Part shown: positions 9,773 through 18,110 of the stretch, piece by piece
How the letters are laid out: every line of letters begins with the position of its first letter
Position numbering within the stretch: position 1 is the stretch's first letter
Assembly (NCBI RefSeq): GCF_001025155.1
Contig: NZ_AP012322.1
Span: 1,860,001-1,924,000, forward strand
DNA length: 64,000 nt
Source: Bifidobacterium angulatum DSM 20098 = JCM 7096
Lineage (GTDB): Bacteria; Actinomycetota; Actinomycetes; Actinomycetales; Bifidobacteriaceae
Direction: 5' to 3'
Made by a program: the position numbers and the translations under genes
Notes under the pieces: model-generated
What the model was told of the DNA's origin: nothing
The model's database searches: none
What the model saw: only the letters and a program-made list of their open reading frames with translations

Positions 9773-10608
9773 TACATGACCTCCGCGAATTTACGGCTGT
9801 TACGACGGAAAAGATAAATGCCAAGCCAAAGCAAGACAACAGTAAGGAACAGGGGGAAAAGCTTCACTCCCCAATTACCGAACTGATTCCAGATTGTTGG
9901 CTGAGTCTCCGGCGCAATGAAATTATGGCGAATGTCCTGAATGGTTTGGGCAAAAGGATTCAGCAATTCCAAGCGGGCCACATCGGCAATCCAACCACCA
10001 CGATCAGTCACAAAGGTAAGCGGATAAATGATAGGCATGCCGTAGAACACCAGCTGCTGAAGCACTTCCCAGATATGCGCAATATCACGGAAATAGACAT
10101 ACATCGTTGACATCAGCAGCGTTACCGCCAACGTAATGGCATATAGCTCGACTATGCTGAACGGCAGAAGAACAACGCGCCAAGTGAACTGCACACGCGC
10201 GATAAGTGCAAAGACAAATACAACCACCAAGTTGATGGCGTAGCTGATCAAAGCACCAACCGTTGCGGAAACCACCACAATGTAATTAGGGAAATGAATC
10301 TTCCGCAACAAATCACCACGATCTACAACCGCTCGCAGACCAACGTTAGTGGATTCAGTTACGAACTGCCACGAGCTGATGCCCAGAAGCAGAACCACAG
10401 GATATGTTGGTGTGCCATCGGACATACGCAGAAACTTGCCGAATACCACGTACATTACGCAGAACATCATCAACGGTTTCAGCACCGACCAGGCAATACC
10501 TAGGAAAGAGCCCTGATAGCGCAGCTTAAAATCCGTTTTTACTAAACCCCGCAGTACGGTCCAAGCATATCCGTACCTGCTTGCTAAACTTTTCGCCAAC
10601 TGTTTCAC
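9772..10608 (-). CDS. wzm: Polysaccharide ABC exporter, permease subunit (Wzm-type)
   Basis: About 278 residues of ABC-2 permease type. An amphipathic N-terminus (VKQLAKSLASRYGYAWTVL, KTDFKLRYQGSFLGIAWSVLKP) is typical of Wzm/RfbA/TagG permeases. Six membrane spans follow, with ...MPIIYPLTFV near 200 and LFRRNSRKFAEVM at the end. The frame opens to a TTG at 10650, but AGGA lies 8 nt before GTG at 10608 and that start matches usual family length. It overlaps Wzt by one base. Confidence 0.9.
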   Translation of the reverse strand: MKQLAKSLASRYGYAWTVLRGLVKTDFKLRYQGSFLGIAWSVLKPLMMFCVMYVVFGKFLRMSDGTPTYPVVLLLGISSWQFVTESTNVGLRAVVDRGDLLRKIHFPNYIVVVSATVGALISYAINLVVVFVFALIARVQFTWRVVLLPFSIVELYAITLAVTLLMSTMYVYFRDIAHIWEVLQQLVFYGMPIIYPLTFVTDRGGWIADVARLELLNPFAQTIQDIRHNFIAPETQPTIWNQFGNWGVKLFPLFLTVVLLWLGIYLFRRNSRKFAEVM

Positions 10609-10712
10609 AGGCAGTATCCTATCAGTGACTATCCCAATCACGATATGCAACCGGAAATCAGCACTATCCAGTCACTAGACGCTCGAATGTTTTGCGTAAC
10701 GAACAACTTCGC

Positions 10713-10755
10713 AAAAAATAAAAAATGAGGAGCCTGGCAAGCCGCGGCTCCTCAT
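10713..10755 (-). terminator. Strong rho-independent terminator
   Basis: Hairpin arms 10725-10734 and 10746-10755 (ATGAGGAGCC/GGCTCCTCAT, exact). On the minus strand the run TTTTTATTTTTT follows. It ends the GlfT2-like transcript and separates it from the wzm-wzt operon. Confidence 0.9.
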
Positions 10756-10769
10756 AAGACACCTATTGA

Positions 10770-12641
10770 TCAGTCCATCTTAAGGTAATGCTTCCAATAC
10801 TGCACCGAAGTCAGTTCCTTGCGCGCAGCAGCATATTCCTTGCGCAGACGTTCGATATTCGCCTTATAGTACTTAAGATCTCTTGCGTAACGCTTCTTGA
10901 TCTGCTGATAGCGGTTGACATCCTTGGTGCGGATGGTGCCCTTGCGGTTGTACCAGTCAAGTACAACGAGCTTGTGCTTACCGCGGATCGCGCCAGCCGG
11001 GTACAGCCATCCTTGCAGCGGGATGACAGCATAGCCAGCGCCATCCTTCTTGAAGTAGCGCTGATTGTTGTCGGTGATGAGGTCTTCCAGGCGCTCAGGC
11101 AAGCTACGCGGCTTGTCACCGTCAATTAGCTGACGGTCGATGTCCTTGATGCGCAACCCAGCAAGTTCCTTATCGGCATCAATCTGCGTCTGCAGAGTAA
11201 CAAAATCAACAAGCTGCTCCTTATTACGGTTTGCAGCCATGAAGCTCTTCTCCGCCTGTCCAGGCTTCTTGATGAATTCCGGGCCTTTAAGGAAATCTTC
11301 GAAGGCATCCAGGCACAATTCAGCGTTGGCATAGCCGAACTTCTTCAGTTCAAGCCGGATATTATTGTGCAGTTCATGCATGAAGTCGGCCTTCGGGGCC
11401 ATGCCGCATGTTGCCTGCGCAACCATCGTATTACGAGTGGTCTGGTACCGTTCCACGGCCGCGTTGTACCGCTCAAAGAACGACATATGCCATACACACA
11501 GGCTGTTCATGCTGATAAATCCTGTCTTGCAACGAATGCCGTACTCGGCATCGTCACAACGGACGAATACAGGAAGTGGCAGCCCATTCTTTTCGATTAC
11601 AGGAATCGGAATGCAGCAGTACCACCATGCGGCGTACATGTTGTTCTTCTGCCACTTGGTCGGCGTGTACATCTCGTTGTACACAAGATCCTCGAACAAA
11701 GTCAGCCTCAGCGGCGGCTTGCAACCGGCAAAGGTGCCCTGCTGAGTCATATTGCCGATGTCTTCCCACTGATCTTCGCCGATCTCGTAGTTCAGCATCG
11801 CGCCGCTAATCATGTCTTCACGGTGCTCAGGCTTGAGAATACGCAGCAGGTTATAGGTACGCTTGATGCTCTCCGGAGAGACCGCAACATCATCGTCCAT
11901 CAGCAGGATGTTCGTGGCCTTCGGGTTCTGCTCCATGGCAGTAATCATGCCGCGAGTGAAACCGCCGGCACCGCCAACATTATCGTTCGGCACAACCTGA
12001 ACGCGATTACCACTCAGCTTCTCAGCATCAAGAGTACGGCCATTATCAATCACGTACATATGGAAGTGGTCGGCGATCGGGTCTCCGGAATTAATAATCT
12101 GATTCTTGACTAGACCGATGTTGCGTTCGATGAACGCTTCCTTCTTGAACGTGGTGGTAGACAGCACCAGCTCAACATCATTCAGTTCGCCATCAATGCC
12201 AAGTTCGTAATAACTGTTGCGAATGGCGACCGCGCCTTCCGTTCTGATGAAGAAGCCTACGATAACCATATCGTCGGTGATGGTAAGCGGAAGATCGACA
12301 ACCTGCCAATCGTCGGAGGCTCCCAACGCTTTGGAAGCTCCCTCAACTGGTAGAGGATCATGGGCAAACGCATCACCCATAGTCTGCTGCACCTCGCACG
12401 CGGCACCCTTAAGTTCAAGATGCAGCGTGAAACTCGTCGCACGCGTATACCTCTGCAGCTTCATCACAGACAGAGAGTTAAAGTACGTGCTGAAGTCAAA
12501 GGTTCCCGCGTTAAACATCTTCCACTCGCCCAGCTGCTCATCAAACACAACAGGCTGATCAGAGCGGCAGTACAGCGCCGGGTAAGCGACAGAACGGGGA
12601 TTCGTCTCCAGAAGGATATTTGCAAATTTCACAGTCGGCAT
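10770..12641 (-). CDS. GlfT2-like galactofuranosyltransferase
   Basis: 623 residues, close to the ~637 of mycobacterial GlfT2. N-terminal beta-sandwich (~1-165; FNAGTFDFSTYFNSLSVMKLQRYT), GT2 fold (~170-430) with metal-binding DDD in ILLMDDDVAVSPES, the second acidic motif in VRCDDAEYGIR, and a Trp-His pair in CVWHMSFFERYNAAVERY. A helical C-terminal domain follows. The GNVGGAGGF loop is also a GlfT2 feature. GlfT2 enzymes add alternating Galf residues to a lipid-linked galactan. ATG at 12641 is preceded by GAGGTGG at 7 nt. It lies between the exporter genes and the pyruvyltransferase. UDP-Galf as donor is inferred; no glf mutase gene is in this window. Confidence 0.87.
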   Translation of the reverse strand: MPTVKFANILLETNPRSVAYPALYCRSDQPVVFDEQLGEWKMFNAGTFDFSTYFNSLSVMKLQRYTRATSFTLHLELKGAACEVQQTMGDAFAHDPLPVEGASKALGASDDWQVVDLPLTITDDMVIVGFFIRTEGAVAIRNSYYELGIDGELNDVELVLSTTTFKKEAFIERNIGLVKNQIINSGDPIADHFHMYVIDNGRTLDAEKLSGNRVQVVPNDNVGGAGGFTRGMITAMEQNPKATNILLMDDDVAVSPESIKRTYNLLRILKPEHREDMISGAMLNYEIGEDQWEDIGNMTQQGTFAGCKPPLRLTLFEDLVYNEMYTPTKWQKNNMYAAWWYCCIPIPVIEKNGLPLPVFVRCDDAEYGIRCKTGFISMNSLCVWHMSFFERYNAAVERYQTTRNTMVAQATCGMAPKADFMHELHNNIRLELKKFGYANAELCLDAFEDFLKGPEFIKKPGQAEKSFMAANRNKEQLVDFVTLQTQIDADKELAGLRIKDIDRQLIDGDKPRSLPERLEDLITDNNQRYFKKDGAGYAVIPLQGWLYPAGAIRGKHKLVVLDWYNRKGTIRTKDVNRYQQIKKRYARDLKYYKANIERLRKEYAAARKELTSVQYWKHYLKMD

Positions 12642-12832
12642 CCGCCTACCACCTCATCCTTATTCAAAGCGTCAACTTCCCAATGTAACAAGAACAACTG
12701 TACAATCCCGTCTAAACCACCAGTTCATTCACAATCGCAGCGTTTCCGCGGCCAGAACCGAGCCAAACACCTGCCCAAGCGTTCAGCTCCCATATCTCTC
12801 CGAGGCACTCACGCCTTATTTCTCAAGCGAAG

Positions 12833-14065
12833 CTAACGATTGGCAGCGCTGGGGATGCGAGGGTATAGAGCGTGAACATTACGCCTGATCTCATCAGCGT
12901 ATTCCTTGACCAGATCACCCTGCACAAATCCCTGACCAGGAGAGGGAGCCTCCTCCCCTATCGTGTTCCTAGTCCAGTGGGATCCCATCCGTATAACAGC
13001 GTCATGTTTGACGTCGTAATACCCGGAATCCACCGATATGAACGAACCTGAGCACCCCTTTGCAGCTGCAAGAATATGTGGATGGTACCGCGTGGATAGC
13101 CACCGTTGCCCTGCACGCGCGGGGAATCCCTTCTCCAACAGATCAATGACCGGGAAGAAACGGAGATTGGAGTAGCCACTCTCCGCCAAGTACGGGAGTA
13201 TCGGGTAATCGATTCGTGGATTACATTCCACCACGCCTATGGCATCATCCTTGTTCACTCCCCATGCTTCCAGAGTACGTCTGACTTGCTCGAAAAGCGC
13301 TGCTTCTTCTTCCACAAAATCTGATTGCACGCACACCATCACGTCAGGCAACCCTTCGGGGGACGCATAGCAATCCTTCAAACCATTGACGAAGCAATCA
13401 TCCGGCGCCACTTTCACAACATCGACCGCAGGCTCTCCCCGCAGAGCAACTTGTGTGGGAATGTCTCGCACGGTAAAGACATCAAACGACCTGGCCGTCT
13501 GCTGGGCAAATCTGAGAGAATCGCCCTCAATAGGCATCAAACCCAATCCAGTTGCAGCTACAGGTATGTTCCGAGCATGTGCCCACGGGCCAATGGCCAT
13601 GCGTGACAAGTTACAGGTCCAATCTCCACGCATATAACCACCACCGAGCATATGAATGCTCTGCACGCCATGCTGCAGCAATCTGATGCCACTCGCATAG
13701 TTCGGCGCAACACCGTCATCGTCCAACGCTTGGCTCACGAAACAAGCTATATCATCGATTGGTCCGTCATAGGGGAAAGGGTTCTCCGTACCCAATCTAC
13801 GCAAGGTATCCGTGAAGATCGCATGCGGATGCCTATCTCTCAGAATCACAGCAGCAGGCCCGGGCCGAGCGCAATCCACTACAACCGGAACTTCTGGATA
13901 ATATTCGCCAAGCAGGGTAAGCCATTCTCCAGCTATTAACTCATCGCCATAGTTCGGATACCCCGGCTCGGCGATAAGGTAAAACGCCTTTGACGCTTGT
14001 TCCTGGCGAACGCGTTCTGAATTCTTTCTTGCATGGATATGCAGAGACTGCAGCATCGTTCTCAT
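12833..14065 (-). CDS. Polysaccharide pyruvyl transferase family protein
   Basis: 410 residues with the PF04230 pattern: an N-terminal GYPNYGDELIAGEWL motif, GGGYMRGDW near 155, GLGLMPI near 190, and the C-terminal STRYHPHILAAAKG region with the conserved His. Family members add a pyruvate ketal to a sugar of a cell-wall or exopolysaccharide, using phosphoenolpyruvate. The start ATG overlaps the stop of the preceding GlfT2-like gene (ATGA), so they are coupled. Pyruvylation would put acidic groups on the exported polymer. Some family members act in other amino-sugar pathways, so the exact acceptor is not known. Confidence 0.8.
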   Translation of the reverse strand: MRTMLQSLHIHARKNSERVRQEQASKAFYLIAEPGYPNYGDELIAGEWLTLLGEYYPEVPVVVDCARPGPAAVILRDRHPHAIFTDTLRRLGTENPFPYDGPIDDIACFVSQALDDDGVAPNYASGIRLLQHGVQSIHMLGGGYMRGDWTCNLSRMAIGPWAHARNIPVAATGLGLMPIEGDSLRFAQQTARSFDVFTVRDIPTQVALRGEPAVDVVKVAPDDCFVNGLKDCYASPEGLPDVMVCVQSDFVEEEAALFEQVRRTLEAWGVNKDDAIGVVECNPRIDYPILPYLAESGYSNLRFFPVIDLLEKGFPARAGQRWLSTRYHPHILAAAKGCSGSFISVDSGYYDVKHDAVIRMGSHWTRNTIGEEAPSPGQGFVQGDLVKEYADEIRRNVHALYPRIPSAANR

Positions 14066-15987
14066 CGCTTCGCTTCCTCAAGATATCTGCGCCAGAACTC
14101 GAAGGATGTCATTTCCTCGCGGCTTTCCCGGTAAGCCCCGAGAACAGCCGTATCTTCCGACAGTATCTGCGCCAAATGTTCAAAGCGATTCCGCAACTCC
14201 TCATTCCGCTGTTCGTCGCGTACTCGCATCGCCCCACGCTGGCCGGTTGTATCAACAGCGAGAGCCTTGCCAGCATGTTGCAGGATACGCCATGGCCGGC
14301 ACCACCCATCATTAGGAATGATTGCCAGCTCATTACGGTCAAAATTCTCCTGCCGAGGCGCTGGGCTTACCTTTCCCGAGCGAATCGTCCTTTTCGCCTT
14401 ACGTAGAATCCGATGGACGATATCGCCGCGCCTTGCTGCAGCAGTATCGGTATCTCTTGGAGGAACTACAACATTCTCATCGTTGGCGTTCTGTTCCAGC
14501 TCAACAATGTCAATGGCGTCAGGCGCACCAGGAATCTGCTGTAAAGGTTCCAGTTTTTCCGCCTTGACTCGTGCTTGCTGAAACAGCTTTTCACCAACTG
14601 GGTGACGGTAGTAATCCGGCCCCTTAAGATAATCTTCAATTGCATCACAGATAAGCTCCATGGAGGCATAATCAAAACGTCTGCCATGCTTGATCAGGTT
14701 ATCCCGCATGAGTTGGATCATGGCGTCCATGCTGTAATGAGAATCAGGTGTGAAGGCTTCCTGTATGAGCATGTTGCGCGTAGCGAGATAAACCTCCACA
14801 GCAGCGTTCCAGCGTAGATCAAATGCATCATGCCAAACGCATACGCCATTCATTGTGATGAATTTCAGAGGCTCTTTCTCCTGAATACGCGTTGCGTACT
14901 CCACGTCATCCCTGCGGTAGAACAACGGAATCGGCAGACCGTACTCCGTAACGCGCTCTACAGGGAAGCACGAATACCACCACGCGGAATACAACCCTTC
15001 TGTATGAGACGCGGGTATAAGCTCCTCGTTGAACGTAATATCGTATTCGCGATCCATGATGAACCGTGGCTTAAATGGCCTGAGATTACGTTCAGGCGTT
15101 ATCATGCCAATGTCTTCCTGCTGCATCTCAAAATTCGCGGTAGACAGCATGGCACCAGCGATTGTCGCCTTTGCATATTCATCACTGGCACATTCCAATA
15201 GCCGCAATGACCGTTTGAATGCTTCCGGGCATACTGTAACGTCGTCATCCATCAGCAGAACATGCGTCGCCCAGCCAGATTCCGCAGCATGGAGCATTCC
15301 TGCGGCGAAACCGCCGGCACCGCCCACATTCCCATTGGGGATAACCGTTATGGATGGGCTTCCGGCATCTACCGAATCAGGCAGTGTGCGTCCATTGTCT
15401 ACCACTGTCAGGTGAAAGTGCTTTCCCCACTCCCCCTTTTCCAGCAGTTCTTCGCGAATCATATTGATATTATTCGTGACCTGCTGTTCCTTGCGATAAG
15501 TGGTCGTCACGACTTCAATACGAACGTCGCGGCGCTTTGGCGCATCGGCGCAATACGAGATATTTCGCAATGTAGCGGGAACATCACCTGTCGTTACCGT
15601 AAAGGCGACCAACTGAGCATCCAGCCCCTCGGGGTAGGGAATCGCATAACAATACCATCCGTCCTGGGTCCGTAGAGGATCGACCGTAACTTCATGGATA
15701 ACGCGTTTCTCAAGACGACGGTAGATCATCTCAGTCAGGGTGATATGCACTGGAGCGCTGGATTCGACTACCAGCACAGGAGTAAGATCTTCGATTCCCG
15801 TATAAAGACGCCATTTTTTGAGCGAAAAAGCCCCGAAATATGTCATAAAATCTGCAAAGCTATGCGGGCCAAGAGTTAGCGATTCCTCGCCTACCCCGGA
15901 GTACGAAGGTGATTTTACAAAAAGCGGCAAAATCGCACACGAAGCAAGAGACGGCTTCCATACTGGGCGACTCAAGTCAACGAGCAT
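14062..15987 (-). CDS. GlfT2-like galactofuranosyltransferase (second full copy)
   Basis: About 641 residues with the same architecture as 10770-12641: N-terminal beta-sandwich with GPHSFADFMTYFGAFSLKKW, a GT2 core with VLLMDDDVTVCPEAF, the catalytic-site motif FYRRDDVEYATRI, and CVWHDAFDLRWNAAVEVY. A Pro/Asp-rich insertion (~505-550, TDTAAARRG) lies before the last helices. Clear divergence from the other copy suggests distinct linkage or acceptor roles rather than recent duplication. AAGG is 8 nt before the ATG at 15987, which is preferred over the GTG three codons upstream. It is first gene of the unit that includes the pyruvyltransferase. Confidence 0.87.
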   Translation of the reverse strand: MLVDLSRPVWKPSLASCAILPLFVKSPSYSGVGEESLTLGPHSFADFMTYFGAFSLKKWRLYTGIEDLTPVLVVESSAPVHITLTEMIYRRLEKRVIHEVTVDPLRTQDGWYCYAIPYPEGLDAQLVAFTVTTGDVPATLRNISYCADAPKRRDVRIEVVTTTYRKEQQVTNNINMIREELLEKGEWGKHFHLTVVDNGRTLPDSVDAGSPSITVIPNGNVGGAGGFAAGMLHAAESGWATHVLLMDDDVTVCPEAFKRSLRLLECASDEYAKATIAGAMLSTANFEMQQEDIGMITPERNLRPFKPRFIMDREYDITFNEELIPASHTEGLYSAWWYSCFPVERVTEYGLPIPLFYRRDDVEYATRIQEKEPLKFITMNGVCVWHDAFDLRWNAAVEVYLATRNMLIQEAFTPDSHYSMDAMIQLMRDNLIKHGRRFDYASMELICDAIEDYLKGPDYYRHPVGEKLFQQARVKAEKLEPLQQIPGAPDAIDIVELEQNANDENVVVPPRDTDTAAARRGDIVHRILRKAKRTIRSGKVSPAPRQENFDRNELAIIPNDGWCRPWRILQHAGKALAVDTTGQRGAMRVRDEQRNEELRNRFEHLAQILSEDTAVLGAYRESREEMTSFEFWRRYLEEAKR

Positions 15988-16162
15988 AGACGGCACCTTC
16001 TAACTAGAAATCCTCTGACTAGCCAAGCCTACCATTATCCCCTTTTATATACCCCATGAAAGAAAGCCCGGTAAAGTCATGAGGCAGGAATAAGCCAATC
16101 TCGGCACCATCGAGTGTCTTACCTCGTCAAAACATATCGATGCGGACGGGTTTAGCACCGCA

Positions 16163-17959
16163 TCAAGAAGAAAGCATATCGCTTAATCGGCGAAGGAATG
16201 CCGCCATGTCCTGACGATACACCGCAGTGGAACATCCAAAACGATAGCTGCCGTCGGAATTCTTGTACCCCTGACTAATGCCAGTTTTACCGAGCCAATA
16301 TATGTCTTCAGCATGCGGGGTCGTGGCCGTCACATCCGTAAAATTACTTTTCGACACAGTCTCGCCGGTATTGCCTGCGCTTTTGGACGCCAAGCGATGC
16401 AGAAATGCAGCCATATCCTGACGTTTTACCGCGGTTGAGCCACGGAATGTACGTTCTCCATTGGACTCTCGCCACCCCGTACTGATACCTGCATGGGCAG
16501 CCCACAGTATGTCTTCGGCATGCGGAGTACGTCGATCAACATCAGAGAAAATCGTCCAATCCTTTTCCCGGGGTTTCCAAGAGGAAGCATCGCTTATACC
16601 CTGCCGCACCGCCAAGCGACGTAAAAACGCAGCCATATCCTGCCGCTTAATCTTTGTTCCAGGGCGGAAAGAGCCGTCACTATAGCCGGTGGAAATACGC
16701 TTATCCACAAGCCATACAATGTCATCGTCATGAGGCGTAGCCACCGTATCGAAATCACCGAGCATTCTCGATCGAGCATATACATCGATGAATCCGGTAT
16801 CTTCCAGCATGGGCTCCGTCCACGAACATGAATTTCGCGCGTCCATCACAATACGAATGGCCCGCGGATCGCGAAGTGTAATCACCGTGCCATGCCGAGG
16901 TCCATCGGCCGTATTCGCCGCTCCCTGTTCATACTTCGACAGGACTGTGCCTTCAGAGTCATATGCGATAAGCTGTTGTAAATCGCTCCACCCCTCCGAC
17001 AATGATTTGGACGACATAACGTACGTACCGGTTATTTTCTTTGCCGACCGACCGGACGGATGCACGCTCAAACGGTCAAAATAATACCTATACCGGCCGT
17101 GGAAATATGTCAGGCTCGGAGCTTCATGGTATAGTGCCAAATCCGATCCAACTCGCGCCCATTTCGACGCATCGTTGCCTTGTTCGAGATTGCCGATGCT
17201 CCATAATTCATTATTAACGCCATCGCGTTTAACAGAAAAGAAAGCTTTCCCATTTTCAAAATAAAGGCTTCCATCGATTCGATCATGATCGTCCTTGTAT
17301 GGCAAATGGATTCGCTTCGCACTTTGGACGTCTATACCACCGTCTGTTAGCGTAGTGAAAGGAATGAGATATGGTCGCATATCATCTGAGTTCCTTCCGT
17401 GGAATGCGCCATAATTCCCCAAAGAGACGACGGCATAGACAGTATGGGTTACAGGGTCCTCAGCCCAATCGGCTGCGACGGCATCAAAATCCTCACCATT
17501 GCTCGGCGGGGCTTCATCCTCCACAGGAACACGTACAACCGTCTGCTTAGACCATGTTCGTAAATCATCGCTACTCGAAACAACCAAGCATACGTTGCTC
17601 TTCGCATCACAGTTATGGTGGTTTCCCAAAAGCCAGAAGCGGCCGTCATGCCAGAGAATCGAAGGATTCACTAACGTAAATTGACCATCAACACTTTCGC
17701 GCCCCGACTCATCCAAAGAATCATATTCCGGGGTACTGTCGCGAAATGCTGAGCCGACTAGCTCCATATGCACACCATCTCGACTTGCATACAACATATC
17801 CGTCGAGTTCAGCCTTGACTGGGTAAAAACGCCGAATAGCAGTTCGTTCGGATATTCTTTAGCACGCGCAGCATGTGGAGATAAGCACATTGCCAACGTC
17901 AGAGCAGCAGATGCTGCGGCAATGCCAATCCTATACGGCAACGGTAGCCTGCGCTTCAT
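16163..17959 (-). CDS. Secreted GH43-like beta-propeller with three SLH-like repeats
   Basis: About 598 residues. Signal peptide MKRRLPLPYRIGIAAASAAL ending AARAKE. The ~380-residue propeller-like domain (VNPSILWHDGRFWLLGNHHN, SSSDDLRTWSKQ, DRIDGSLYFENGKAFFSVKR, EAPSLTYFHGRYRYYFD) is paralogous to that of 3322-5085. Three SLH-like repeats (~405-590; PHAEDILWAAHAGISTGW, V.RQDMAAFLHRL) follow. GGAG overlaps the first of three closely spaced ATGs and is 6 nt from the one at 17959, which also starts the signal peptide. Likely a surface glycosidase; substrate unknown. Confidence 0.78.
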   Translation of the reverse strand: MKRRLPLPYRIGIAAASAALTLAMCLSPHAARAKEYPNELLFGVFTQSRLNSTDMLYASRDGVHMELVGSAFRDSTPEYDSLDESGRESVDGQFTLVNPSILWHDGRFWLLGNHHNCDAKSNVCLVVSSSDDLRTWSKQTVVRVPVEDEAPPSNGEDFDAVAADWAEDPVTHTVYAVVSLGNYGAFHGRNSDDMRPYLIPFTTLTDGGIDVQSAKRIHLPYKDDHDRIDGSLYFENGKAFFSVKRDGVNNELWSIGNLEQGNDASKWARVGSDLALYHEAPSLTYFHGRYRYYFDRLSVHPSGRSAKKITGTYVMSSKSLSEGWSDLQQLIAYDSEGTVLSKYEQGAANTADGPRHGTVITLRDPRAIRIVMDARNSCSWTEPMLEDTGFIDVYARSRMLGDFDTVATPHDDDIVWLVDKRISTGYSDGSFRPGTKIKRQDMAAFLRRLAVRQGISDASSWKPREKDWTIFSDVDRRTPHAEDILWAAHAGISTGWRESNGERTFRGSTAVKRQDMAAFLHRLASKSAGNTGETVSKSNFTDVTATTPHAEDIYWLGKTGISQGYKNSDGSYRFGCSTAVYRQDMAAFLRRLSDMLSS

Positions 17960-18060
17960 TTTCATCTCCATCACAGCTATATCCATTCCAATTAATTCGT
18001 CCCCAAAAGGTCTGTTACAACGGTACCGATTCCGAAAGACGCATCCCCCCACACACAGAA

Positions 18061-18096
18061 AGGTCCCGTCGAAGAACACTTCCTTCGACGGGACCT
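18061..18096 (-). terminator. Perfect 14-bp hairpin terminator
   Basis: Arms AGGTCCCGTCGAAG (18061-18074) and CTTCGACGGGACCT (18083-18096) are exact complements. It lies 15 bp beyond the stop codon of the large Ig/SLH gene. Confidence 0.75.
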
Positions 18097-18110
18097 GTCC
18101 GCATAAATCA

